This document shows, one piece after another, positions 34,597 to 42,161 of a stretch of 51,635 nucleotides of DNA. The stretch's first letter is position 1, and each line of letters begins with the position of its first letter. This DNA comes from Actinobacteria bacterium HGW-Actinobacteria-7. Lineage in GTDB: Bacteria; Actinomycetota; Coriobacteriia; Anaerosomatales; PHET01. The DNA lies in contig PHET01000017.1 in the NCBI GenBank assembly GCA_002841275.1, positions 1 to 51,635 of the forward strand, read 5' to 3'. The notes under the pieces were generated by a model that was not told the DNA's origin, did no database searches, and saw only the letters and a program-made list of their open reading frames with translations. The position numbers were made by a program, and so were the translations under genes.

Positions 34597-35209
34597 CTGG
34601 TCGGCGGGTAGGAGCTTCCGGACTCAGTCCGGGGCGCACCGCGCCGATGTCAGGTTCATACCCTGATCCCGACGCCTCGACCGCCGCCCAGGTCTTGCCC
34701 CGCGCGATCGCTAACACCGTCGACGCCGACACGCCGAACTCCGCGGCCACCTTGCGCGACGATGCTCCCTCGGCCAGCCGCTGCTTGATCTCGGCGACTT
34801 GCGGCGCGGCAAGCGCCTTGCCCTGTTGCGGCTGCTCAGCGAGCCGGGCGGGTAGCCCCGAGCCTAGCTCGGCCCACGCGTGCCCGTGCTTGATTGCGCT
34901 CACCATGCTGGGGCTGATGCCGAACTCCTCGGCGATCTCTCGCCCGGAACGTCCGGCTTCGAGCGCCTCGATGACCCGCTGCGCGCTCGCGGCGTCCAGC
35001 GTCACGACCGGGGCCACCGCCTGCATCTTGGCGCGGAGTTCCTCGTCAATCGCGTCGGCCCAGCGCTTGCCGCTCTTGATGGCACCCACCGTCTGGGCGG
35101 AAACCCCAAACTGCTCGGCAATCGCAGTGTGGTGCTCTCCTGCCACTATGCGCTGAGCGATCGCCCGGGCCTGGTCGGCATCGAGCTTCCCTCGCACGGC
35201 ACCGCTCAC
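34586..35209 (-). CDS. Protein of three tandem helix-turn-helix repeats
   Basis: 207 residues (GTG 35209; start is tentative). Three repeats of about 45 residues occur at about 9-54, 71-115 and 133-177, each with the pattern A-x-I-A-x-x-F-G-V/I-S-x-x-x-V-x-A-I-x-x-G-x-x-W-A: for example IAEQFGVSAQTVGAIKSGKRW, IAEEFGISPSMVSAIKHGHAW and VAAEFGVSASTVLAIARGKTW (each residue run here is a single repeat core). Such units occur singly after HNH homing nucleases. No nuclease domain is present. A modular DNA-binding protein is the likely role. Confidence 0.7.
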   Translation of the reverse strand: MSGAVRGKLDADQARAIAQRIVAGEHHTAIAEQFGVSAQTVGAIKSGKRWADAIDEELRAKMQAVAPVVTLDAASAQRVIEALEAGRSGREIAEEFGISPSMVSAIKHGHAWAELGSGLPARLAEQPQQGKALAAPQVAEIKQRLAEGASSRKVAAEFGVSASTVLAIARGKTWAAVEASGSGYEPDIGAVRPGLSPEAPTRRPDDQ

Positions 35210-35257
35210 CCTGCGACCCGGCTCTTCTCGGCGAGTTTGTGCGCCTTCTTCCGGCCC

Positions 35258-35407
35258 TCAGAGAAAGGAGATCGGCGAGATGATGATCACGGCGGCCATG
35301 AGGCCGTTGATGAGCTTGTCCGACCAGTCGAACCACGCCGTACCGGCGTAGTAGATGAGCGCGATTCAAGCCACCAGCGCCACGACGCGCACAATCCATT
35401 TCAGCAT
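35258..35407 (-). pseudogene. Small membrane protein with in-frame TGA
   Basis: ATG 35407 follows GGAGGGGG at a good distance and encodes MLKWIVRVVALVA, then TGA at 35368-35366, then, in the same frame, IALIYYAGTAWFDWSDKLIN and GLMAAVIIISPISFL to TGA 35258. Read through, it would be a 49-residue protein with two hydrophobic segments. The stop falls in the middle of the first helix, so the gene is either broken or the base is wrong. It would have been the first gene ahead of the triple-HTH gene. Confidence 0.5.
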
Positions 35408-35513
35408 GCCAAACGCCCCCCTCCGGTGGGAATGTACCCGCCTATGCCGAGTGTCGGCGCCGGCGCCTGGGCCTTCGGCGCATCCGTACGCACAGGAGCG
35501 GTGAACTAGGCAG

Positions 35514-36689
35514 TCACTCGCCGAGGACTTTCTCGGCAATTGAGGCGACTACGCTGTTGCGCAGGTCGCCATCGATCGGTCCGTCTCCGCCGACGTCCAC
35601 GGCCAGATCGAACAGCTCCACGACGCGCCGCATCAGCCGAACCGTGCCACTGTACGAGCGAGATCGGCCGTCGCCCTTGGGGCTCAGCAGCCCGGAAGCC
35701 TGCAGCTGCTTGAGATCGTGTGAGGCGGTTACCTGAGCGAGGTCGGCAACTCCCCGGTAGTAGCGGTTGGTGACCTCACGCCCAAAGAATGCATCCCAAA
35801 GCGCGTTGGCCGCACGCGCATCCATACCCAGTTCGTACACGGCGACATCTTCAAGCGCCGCCCACAGAAGCTTCTCGGTGGCGTTCTTGAGCGAGAGGGC
35901 GTCGGCTTGGCAGCGCTGTGCGCTCACGTAAGCAGCGACAAACGACGTCACGTCAGCGTCTGGACTCCAGCCGCTGCCCAGGCACTCGAACGCCGCATAG
36001 TAATCAGTGGGATGCGTCCCCCACCATTCCTCGAGGCTCGTGAACTGCGGTAGCCTATGGCCTCGGCGATACATCACCAGCGATGCGACGATGCGCGCCG
36101 TGCGGCCATTGCCGTCACGGAACGGGTGAACGGCCGCAAGCCACACATGCGCCAGCGCCGCTTGGACCAGCGCCGGGGTTTGCGCGTCTGCGCCTCCAAG
36201 CCAGCCAGCAAGTTCGTCGACCAGCGCCGGAACCTCCTCGGTCGCGGCAGGCAGATAGACCTGTGCACCCGTGACCGAGTCGGTGAGCCACACCTGTCGA
36301 TCTCGATAGAGCCCGGCGCGCGCGACCCACGAGCGCGCCATCACGCTCGCATGGATGCTTCTGAATACCTCCGCCGTCCAAGCGAACGCTTCGTCGTCTG
36401 CAGGAGACAGCACGAACTGCATCGCCTCGCGGTAGCCGTTCACCAGCGCCGTGTCCTCGGCGCTCACTCCCGGGGGCTTGTCACCAGCGAGGATGCGGCG
36501 AACCTCGTCGACGGTTACCGGCACGCCCTCGAGTGCGACCGAGGCTCCGATCGCCTCGGCTTGCAAGTCGCGACGCACCCGCCCCGACCACGTGCGTGGC
36601 AACGTCGAAACGACGTCGAGCCGCCTCGCCGTCTGTGCGAAATGGTCGATGTCGGCCTGAATCTCAGGTGTCAGTGTGTAGCGGAACAT
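35514..36689 (-). CDS. Fic-family AMP transferase with inhibitory motif and winged helix
   Basis: 391 residues. The Fic motif HPFRDGNGRTAR begins at H188, fully canonical. An N-terminal SVALEG (S50-x3-E54-G55) matches the class II inhibitory motif that blocks ATP until relieved. The C-terminus (about 290-375: RVADLAQVTASHDLKQLQASGLL) is a winged helix likely to bind DNA. Fic enzymes transfer AMP or other NMPs to protein hydroxyls. ATG 36689 has no RBS, and the -10 box ends 7 nt before it, so a leaderless mRNA is likely. Confidence 0.88.
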   Translation of the reverse strand: MFRYTLTPEIQADIDHFAQTARRLDVVSTLPRTWSGRVRRDLQAEAIGASVALEGVPVTVDEVRRILAGDKPPGVSAEDTALVNGYREAMQFVLSPADDEAFAWTAEVFRSIHASVMARSWVARAGLYRDRQVWLTDSVTGAQVYLPAATEEVPALVDELAGWLGGADAQTPALVQAALAHVWLAAVHPFRDGNGRTARIVASLVMYRRGHRLPQFTSLEEWWGTHPTDYYAAFECLGSGWSPDADVTSFVAAYVSAQRCQADALSLKNATEKLLWAALEDVAVYELGMDARAANALWDAFFGREVTNRYYRGVADLAQVTASHDLKQLQASGLLSPKGDGRSRSYSGTVRLMRRVVELFDLAVDVGGDGPIDGDLRNSVVASIAEKVLGE

Positions 36690-36695
36690 ACTATA

Positions 36696-36723
36696 ATCTT
36701 ATAATCGTTTATAAGAATGTCAA
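36696..36723 (-). promoter_or_regulatory. Fic promoter with overlapping palindrome (leaderless)
   Basis: On the minus strand TTGACA (36723-36718), 16-nt spacer, TAAGAT (36701-36696). The dyad CTTATAA-TCGT-TTATAAG (36698-36715) covers the spacer and -10. Transcription would start at or within 1-2 nt of the ATG at 36689. The Fic winged-helix domain is the obvious candidate to bind the dyad. Confidence 0.6.
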
Positions 36724-36741
36724 GTCTCTATCACGCACGGC

Positions 36742-37311
36742 TCAGACCTCGGGCCTGCCCGGAACCTCGTGGCAGTCGGGGCAGCGCGCCTCGTAGTAGT
36801 CGGCGCCACCCACCCAGATGAGCGGCGAGTCCCACGGCGCCGGTTTGCCGTCGACGATGCGCTGCGTCCGAGTCCCCGCCGCGTGGCACTTCTGGCAGAT
36901 CGCGGTGAGCAGCGAGATGTCGTCAGCCAGCGCCATCAGCGTGGGCATCACGCCAAACGGCTCTCCTCGGAAGTCCTGGTTCAGGCCGGTCGCGTACACG
37001 ATGTTGCCGTCGCGCAGAAGCCGGCGCACCACATCCACGAGCCCCTCGTCGAAGAACTGAGCCTCCTCGATAGCCACCACGCGGCACCCCGCGGCCATGA
37101 TCTCTGCCGAGGAACCCACTACACGGGCTTCCATCTCGGTGCCCAGCCGCGAGCGCGCTTTGGAGCCGTCGCGCGAATCCACGTTGTGCTTGTAGACCAC
37201 CACCGAGTCGCCCACCACGGCGTGGCGCGACAGCAGCCGGATCAGCTCGCCGGTCTTGCCGCTGCTCATGCAGCCCGCTATCACGTGCAGTCGGCCAACC
37301 TGGCACTCCAT
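36742..37311 (-). CDS. tdk: Thymidine kinase (type II)
   Basis: 189 residues, normal size. P-loop GCMSSGKT (13-20), catalytic E83 within AIEEAQFFDEG, NQDFRGEPFGVMP lasso-region, and the zinc ribbon C139-x2-C142 with C177-x2-C180. Phosphorylates deoxythymidine for salvage. ATG 37311 has GAGGTGG upstream. The P-loop reads GCMSSGKT where GPMFSGKT is usual, which should still bind ATP. Confidence 0.93.
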   Translation of the reverse strand: MECQVGRLHVIAGCMSSGKTGELIRLLSRHAVVGDSVVVYKHNVDSRDGSKARSRLGTEMEARVVGSSAEIMAAGCRVVAIEEAQFFDEGLVDVVRRLLRDGNIVYATGLNQDFRGEPFGVMPTLMALADDISLLTAICQKCHAAGTRTQRIVDGKPAPWDSPLIWVGGADYYEARCPDCHEVPGRPEV

Positions 37312-37348
37312 GCTGCCACCTCTTTGAATGTCGCGTCGTGAGAGGACA

Positions 37349-37365
37349 GCATAGCCCAGCTATGC
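37349..37365. promoter_or_regulatory. Short palindrome upstream of tdk
   Basis: GCATAGC (37349-37355), CCA, GCTATGC (37359-37365) is a perfect dyad 38 bp upstream of the tdk start. On the minus strand it includes TATGCT, a possible -10. May be operator or a small hairpin. Confidence 0.35.
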
Positions 37366-37399
37366 CTGCGCAGCGCACATCGTCGCTCGTCAGAATCGG

Positions 37400-37439
37400 T
37401 TGACGCGCCCCCAAAATGGGTAGTACTCTCGATACTACC
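37400..37439 (+). promoter_or_regulatory. Promoter/operator of vapBC-like module
   Basis: TTGACG (37400-37405) is followed by GGTAGTA (37419-37425), CTCTCGA and TACTACC (37433-37439), a perfect 7-bp dyad that covers the likely -10 (TACTCT at 37424, 18-nt spacer). It is 26 nt upstream of the RHH antitoxin start and fits the usual autoregulatory operator. Confidence 0.65.
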
Positions 37440-37464
37440 GTTAGTCATACCAGAGGTGATTCCC

Positions 37465-37761
37465 ATGGCCAAGACCACAGTGTCCATTCCCGATGCCTTG
37501 CTCGCAGACATCGACCTCCGAGCCGCCCGCGCCGGCACCACACGCAGCGGCTTCGTGCAGGAGGCGGCCGCACGCTATATCACGGCGCTTGACGCCGAAC
37601 AGGCCCGCGTCGAGCGCAAGGATCGCATCGACGGTGCCATAGCGAAGATGCGAGTGGTCGCCGCACAGATGCCGGAAGGTACCGACGGGACTGCGATCAT
37701 CAGGCAGTTCCGCAACCTGCCCGAGCCATGGCTCAAGCCCCACAAGGACGCCGAGAAATGA
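37465..37761 (+). CDS. Ribbon-helix-helix antitoxin
   Basis: 98 residues from ATG 37465; AGAGGTGA lies 5 nt upstream. AKTTVSIPDALLADIDLRAA is the beta strand and first helix of a CopG/HicB-type RHH DNA-binding dimer, GTTRSGFVQEAAARYI the second helix. The C-terminal half is charged and should bind the toxin. Overlaps the PIN gene as ATGA. Confidence 0.85.
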   Translation: MAKTTVSIPDALLADIDLRAARAGTTRSGFVQEAAARYITALDAEQARVERKDRIDGAIAKMRVVAAQMPEGTDGTAIIRQFRNLPEPWLKPHKDAEK

Positions 37762-38177
37762 GCGACGCCGTACCGGTCTTCGTGATAGACAGCTCGGTGG
37801 CCTACAAGTGGTTCAGCTCCCGAGAAGAATCGCGCGTGAGCGAGGCGCTCGAACTGCTCGCCGGACACGCCGCGGGAGAGCTGCTTCTGGCCGCCCCCGC
37901 GCACATGCCGGCCGAGGTAGTCAACGGGCTTCGCTACTCGAGGATCGATGCAGCGGCCGTGCACACCGCGATCGAGGGCCTCAGTGAGGCTGAGATCGTG
38001 ACTGTGCCACTCGACACCGAGCTGCTGTCCTCGGCGTTGGATCTCGCGCTTGCCTACGACCTCACGATGCATGACGCGCTGTTCCCGGCACTCGCCGTCA
38101 GGCTGGGATGCGAACTCGTGACCGCTGACCGAGCGCAGGCCCGTGTTTCCCAGTGCCCGGTCCGGCTGCTGGCATAG
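37758..38177 (+). CDS. PIN-domain toxin (VapC-like)
   Basis: 139 residues from ATG 37758, overlapping the antitoxin stop. FVIDSSVAYKWF carries the first Asp, HMPAEVVNGLRY the Glu, YDLTMHDALFPALA the third acidic residue and LVTADRAQARV the T-x-D strand: a complete PIN RNase set. With the RHH antitoxin it forms a type II toxin-antitoxin module. Confidence 0.88.
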   Translation: MSDAVPVFVIDSSVAYKWFSSREESRVSEALELLAGHAAGELLLAAPAHMPAEVVNGLRYSRIDAAAVHTAIEGLSEAEIVTVPLDTELLSSALDLALAYDLTMHDALFPALAVRLGCELVTADRAQARVSQCPVRLLA

Positions 38178-38289
38178 CCGTGCAGCGCGAACGGTCTTAT
38201 CCGCGCAGACCTGTGACGGCCGTCACCAGAACTCGGCCTTTCCCCTCGCACTTCCCCACTCCACGTCGATACTGATGGTGGAGGTAGAC

Positions 38290-39639
38290 ATGCAGACACG
38301 CATCGTACGAGGGAACCACGCCCGCACCGCCCGCACGACGTTCGCCCTGGTGGCGCTCGTCTCGGCAATCATCCTGTCCATCACCCTTCTGGGCACCACC
38401 AGCGCTTTCGCGATCGCTCGCACTACGGTGCTGGCGCGCGCCCAAGTGCGGGTCGACAAGCCGGTGCCCTACAGCCAGTCCAAGTACTATGCCGGCTACC
38501 GGACCGACTGCTCGGGCTACGTTTCCATGTGCTGGGCCACCGGGTCGTCCTACAACACGAGGTCGTTTTACAAGGTCACGCATAGAATCCCCGTATCCTC
38601 GCTCCAGCCCGGCGACGCGATGCTCAAGAAGAACTACCACATCAAACTGTTCTACGGCTGGGTCGACGAGGCGCACACGCAGTACGTCGCCTACGAGGCA
38701 TCCAACAACATCATCGCGGGAACCCGCATCCATTCAATCGCCGAGGACCTCGACTTCGGTTACATCCCCGTCCGCTATGACCGCATCACCGGCAGCGCGG
38801 CATCGCGCAACCTGCTGCAAAACGGCGCCTTCAAGGTGTGGGCGAAGTCCTGGGGCAAGAATCCCGATCAGCCCGTCTGGTGGCAGTCCACCGGATCATG
38901 GTGGGAGACCGTGGCCACGCCCCGCACTGACACCTACCGCTCATCCAGGCGCTCACTGAAGTTGACCAACTCCAGCGGCGATCCGTCCGCGTTCACCGAG
39001 TTGTCTCAGTCCGCCGCGATCGTCAGCGGCGCGGAATACCGCGCCTCAGCATGGGCGAAGACCGACTCCGACCCGCGCGGTCTCGAGCTGAAGCTCACCT
39101 ATCTCAACGCCGCAGGAGAGTCCGTCGCCGAGACGACTACCACCGGCGATAGTTCCGGCATCAACAGCTCGTCGTTCAGGTGGATGGGCGTGCGAATGTC
39201 ATCTCCCGCAGACGCCGTCAAAGCGGTTGTCACTGTGCGGCTCGCGCGCGGCGAAACCATCGACGCCTCAGGCACGGTGTTGCCGGGTACATCGGCCACG
39301 CTTGACGACATCTCGCTGTACCGCCCGTACATCTCGGCAAGTATCATCAGAAGCCGCACGACCGCCTACAACGGAACAACAGCCGTCGTGAGCGGGCTGG
39401 TCAGCCCCAAGAGCTCGATCGGCGCCACGGTGACCGTCTACGTGCAGAAGCCCGGTGCCGGGTGGACCAAGCTGGCCACAACTCGTGTGTACGCCTCTGG
39501 CAGCTCTGCGAAGTGGCGCGGAAAGATGACCTTCTCCCGCAGCATGCGCAGGGGCATCTACCGGTTCAAGGCGACGGTCGTCGGCATCCCCGGCTACGTG
39601 GGCACGACCACCAGCATCGCGAGCATCAGGCTGAGGTAG
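38290..39639 (+). CDS. Secreted NlpC/P60-like cell-wall hydrolase with carbohydrate-binding-like C-terminus
   Basis: 449 residues from ATG 38290 with GGAGG 5 nt upstream. A signal peptide (TTFALVALVSAIILSITLLG then TSAFA) is followed by an NlpC/P60-like domain with Cys in YRTDCSGYVSMCW and His in KKNYHIKLFYG. A jelly-roll-like domain (about 170-335: NLLQNGAFKVWAK, RRSLKLTNSSGD, ASAWAKTD) resembles carbohydrate-binding modules, and the last 90 residues are a beta-rich Ig-like module (TTAVVSGLVSPKSSIGATVT). Predicted to cut peptidoglycan stem peptides outside the cell. Confidence 0.8.
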   Translation: MQTRIVRGNHARTARTTFALVALVSAIILSITLLGTTSAFAIARTTVLARAQVRVDKPVPYSQSKYYAGYRTDCSGYVSMCWATGSSYNTRSFYKVTHRIPVSSLQPGDAMLKKNYHIKLFYGWVDEAHTQYVAYEASNNIIAGTRIHSIAEDLDFGYIPVRYDRITGSAASRNLLQNGAFKVWAKSWGKNPDQPVWWQSTGSWWETVATPRTDTYRSSRRSLKLTNSSGDPSAFTELSQSAAIVSGAEYRASAWAKTDSDPRGLELKLTYLNAAGESVAETTTTGDSSGINSSSFRWMGVRMSSPADAVKAVVTVRLARGETIDASGTVLPGTSATLDDISLYRPYISASIIRSRTTAYNGTTAVVSGLVSPKSSIGATVTVYVQKPGAGWTKLATTRVYASGSSAKWRGKMTFSRSMRRGIYRFKATVVGIPGYVGTTTSIASIRLR

Positions 39640-39777
39640 CTGCGCTGGCCCCGCACTCATCGCGATTCTGCTTTCTCTCTTGCGCGCTGCCCGTCACAAA
39701 AGTGTGTTGTTCGACAGCAATTGGGAACACACCTTGTGGCACTCGATGGGTGGCTCATGCAAGACGAGGGGGCGGTC

Positions 39778-40233
39778 ATGGATTTTCCTGCGCTGCAGGT
39801 GCGCGATTTGGACGGCATGGACCGCATCATTCCCGATGACCTGCCGGGCGGCCCCCACGTGATCATCCTTGCGTTCCAGCAGTGGCACCAGGCAGGCGTC
39901 GACCGCTGGATCGCCTCGGTGTCGGAGATCGCGAAGCGGCACCTCGGCACGGATGTCTGGGAGATAGCCACCATGTCACGTGGCTATCAAGCTTTCAGGC
40001 CGGCCATCGACGGCGGCATGCGCTCGGCTGTCCATGACGCCGACGTGCGCCGGCACACGCTCACGGCATACACGGATCTGGAGCGTCTCGCGCAAGCACT
40101 CGAGATCGACTCGCGCGAGACCGTGCACGTGTTCCTTGTCGGCTGCGACGGAACGGTCGGCTGGCACGGTCATGGCGAGCCCGATTCCGTAGATCTCACC
40201 GAGCTCGAGTCAGCGATGCGTCCCTGCCGCTAA
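39778..40233 (+). CDS. Thioredoxin-fold protein without CxxC
   Basis: 151 residues from ATG 39778 (GAGGGGGC upstream); the frame also opens at TTG 39721 without an RBS. The order VRDLDGMDRIIPDDL, HVIILAFQQWHQAGVDRWI, WEIATMSRGYQAF and VHVFLVGCDGTVGWHGHG follows a peroxiredoxin/ATP10-like thioredoxin fold, but the redox CxxC position reads QQWH. Likely a non-redox family member. Its stop overlaps the end of the convergent sensor kinase gene by 4 bp. Confidence 0.6.
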   Translation: MDFPALQVRDLDGMDRIIPDDLPGGPHVIILAFQQWHQAGVDRWIASVSEIAKRHLGTDVWEIATMSRGYQAFRPAIDGGMRSAVHDADVRRHTLTAYTDLERLAQALEIDSRETVHVFLVGCDGTVGWHGHGEPDSVDLTELESAMRPCR

Positions 40234-42161
40234 CGCGGCATCGGCACACGTGCGACAAGCGTCGTCCCCTGCTCGTTGGCCGTGATCGAGAACTCGCCCC
40301 CGTGGCCAACCAGGCGGTCGCGAATGCCTCGCAGCCCCGTCGACCCCTCGGGCGCGTCCTCTGGAACAGTGATAGCCGAACCGCTCCCGTCATCAACAAC
40401 GGTGAGCAGAAGCGCTCCATCTTCAACCCGCAGCGCGATGGCCACGTTCGCCGCCTTGCCGTGACGAACGGCGTTCGTGATCGCCTCTTCTGTGATGCAC
40501 TGCAGGTCCCAGCCCAGTTCGGCAGAGACCTCAGGGGCTTCCTCGGCCTCGACTACGGCCGAGACGCCAAGCCGGGCGCTCTGTGCAGCAGCCACGCTCG
40601 AAAGCTGCTCAGCGAGCGGGACCGTCGTCAACGCCGAGTTGGTGTGTCGCGCCTCGTCGCCCAGAATCTCCTGTAGCTCGCCCACGGTTCCGCGGATCTC
40701 CTCGGCGATGGTGGTCAATGCGGTCGCCGTGTCGGTCGCGACCTGGTTGCTTGCCGCCGCCACACGCTTGGAGAGTGCCGAGAGGCGGTTGTAGACCTTG
40801 TCGTGCGCGTCCCTGCGCATGCGGGCCATCTCTTCGCGCACACGCTCCCGAGCGATCATGCGGCGCTCGTAGACGAAAGCCGCAGGGGCCGAAACCAGCG
40901 TGAGTGCCACCAGGCCCACCGCTCCACCCAGCAGGAACGGGAACCACCCCGAGACGAATCGGCGCCAAGCGGACCACGCGCGAGCGGGCGCGCCCACGGG
41001 TGCCGTCTGCGGCAACTGGTCGTAGACGGCGAGCCAGGCGACCGTCTGAGGAGGCACCTCGTCGGGTGCATACATGGTGCCCGCGCCCATACGGGTGTTG
41101 TTGACACCGGTCATGCACAGGAGGCCGGCAGCGCCACCCGCAAAGCGCCTGGTACGGTCGTCGAACGGCCTTGGGAGACTCTCGTACGAGCTCTGATCGC
41201 TCACTCCTAGACTCGGCCAAACGAGTCGCCCAAGCTCCTGCGCTTGCTCCGCGCTCGCCCCTTGAGGGACTCGCAGCGGAATCGCGCTCCACTCCAGCGG
41301 ACCAAACACCCAGATGTTGATCCTCATCGACGTCGCTAGGTGTTCGAGACGATTCGCAGACCCTGCCAACTGCGGTTTGAGTTGAGCCAGTGTTGCCGCA
41401 GACAGTTCGGGAGGCTCTGTGTCCGCGTCGCCGACCGGGCCCACAACGACAACTCGCCACAGGCCGCCCTCAGGGTCTGTCACCGAGTAGTACGCCGTGT
41501 AGTAGCCGCCGCCGCTCCCACTGACGCCGCCTCCTCGCGCGAGCACGCTGGGATCCAGCGGACGCAGCAGCCCGGGCAGGCCCGTCTGCGACCACACCAG
41601 GTCGGTGGCATTCCGTGGTGCGTAGTCCCCACTCGGGTCGCCATCGAACTGGCGATTTCGCAGATCCATTTCGAGTAGATTCAACGAAGCCGGATCGCCT
41701 ACGGCGGTTGCAACCTTGGTCGGCTGCGGAGGGGCCGGCACAACCCACGCCCAGACCCGCGCCCCGTTCTTACGTTCCCATTGCGAAACGGGTGCGAACT
41801 CAGTCGCATGTGGCGCGACCGACGGAGACAGGACATCAGAAGCCGACGGACTCACGGGCAACGACTCCACCCACTTGATCCACGCGTCTTCGATGGCGAC
41901 ATTGTACGAGTTGCTCCCCGAATCAAGATGGAGCTTCTCGGCGGCGTTCTGCTGTTCGGTCGCATCGAGTTGTTTGACGCGCATCTCGGGTGTCATTGGC
42001 CACTGGGCATAGTCCACCCGGGATGCGGACGTCATGAGCGAGACCGCGAGGTTGGCAGGGATCGAGAACCAGACAACCGCGAGCATGAGCAGCGCAATCA
42101 GTGGAGAGAGCTGCAAGAACCGAATCGTCCACCGACGGCGGTGTCGGGGAGTGCTACTCAT
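40230..42161 (-). CDS. Membrane sensor histidine kinase (NarL-type partner)
   Basis: 643 residues from ATG 42161 (GGAGG 8 nt upstream). TM1 near residues 17-37, a large extracytoplasmic region of about 360 residues, TM2 near 400-425, DHp with MRRDAHDKVYNRLSALSKRV (HD of the HisKA_3-like group) and HATPase with EEAITNAVRHG, VVDDGSG and GLRGIRDRLVGHGG. Its start overlaps the end of the paralogous gene upstream, and both follow a LuxR-type response regulator, so the operon encodes a two-component system with two sensors. Signal unknown. Confidence 0.88.
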   Translation of the reverse strand: MSSTPRHRRRWTIRFLQLSPLIALLMLAVVWFSIPANLAVSLMTSASRVDYAQWPMTPEMRVKQLDATEQQNAAEKLHLDSGSNSYNVAIEDAWIKWVESLPVSPSASDVLSPSVAPHATEFAPVSQWERKNGARVWAWVVPAPPQPTKVATAVGDPASLNLLEMDLRNRQFDGDPSGDYAPRNATDLVWSQTGLPGLLRPLDPSVLARGGGVSGSGGGYYTAYYSVTDPEGGLWRVVVVGPVGDADTEPPELSAATLAQLKPQLAGSANRLEHLATSMRINIWVFGPLEWSAIPLRVPQGASAEQAQELGRLVWPSLGVSDQSSYESLPRPFDDRTRRFAGGAAGLLCMTGVNNTRMGAGTMYAPDEVPPQTVAWLAVYDQLPQTAPVGAPARAWSAWRRFVSGWFPFLLGGAVGLVALTLVSAPAAFVYERRMIARERVREEMARMRRDAHDKVYNRLSALSKRVAAASNQVATDTATALTTIAEEIRGTVGELQEILGDEARHTNSALTTVPLAEQLSSVAAAQSARLGVSAVVEAEEAPEVSAELGWDLQCITEEAITNAVRHGKAANVAIALRVEDGALLLTVVDDGSGSAITVPEDAPEGSTGLRGIRDRLVGHGGEFSITANEQGTTLVARVPMPR

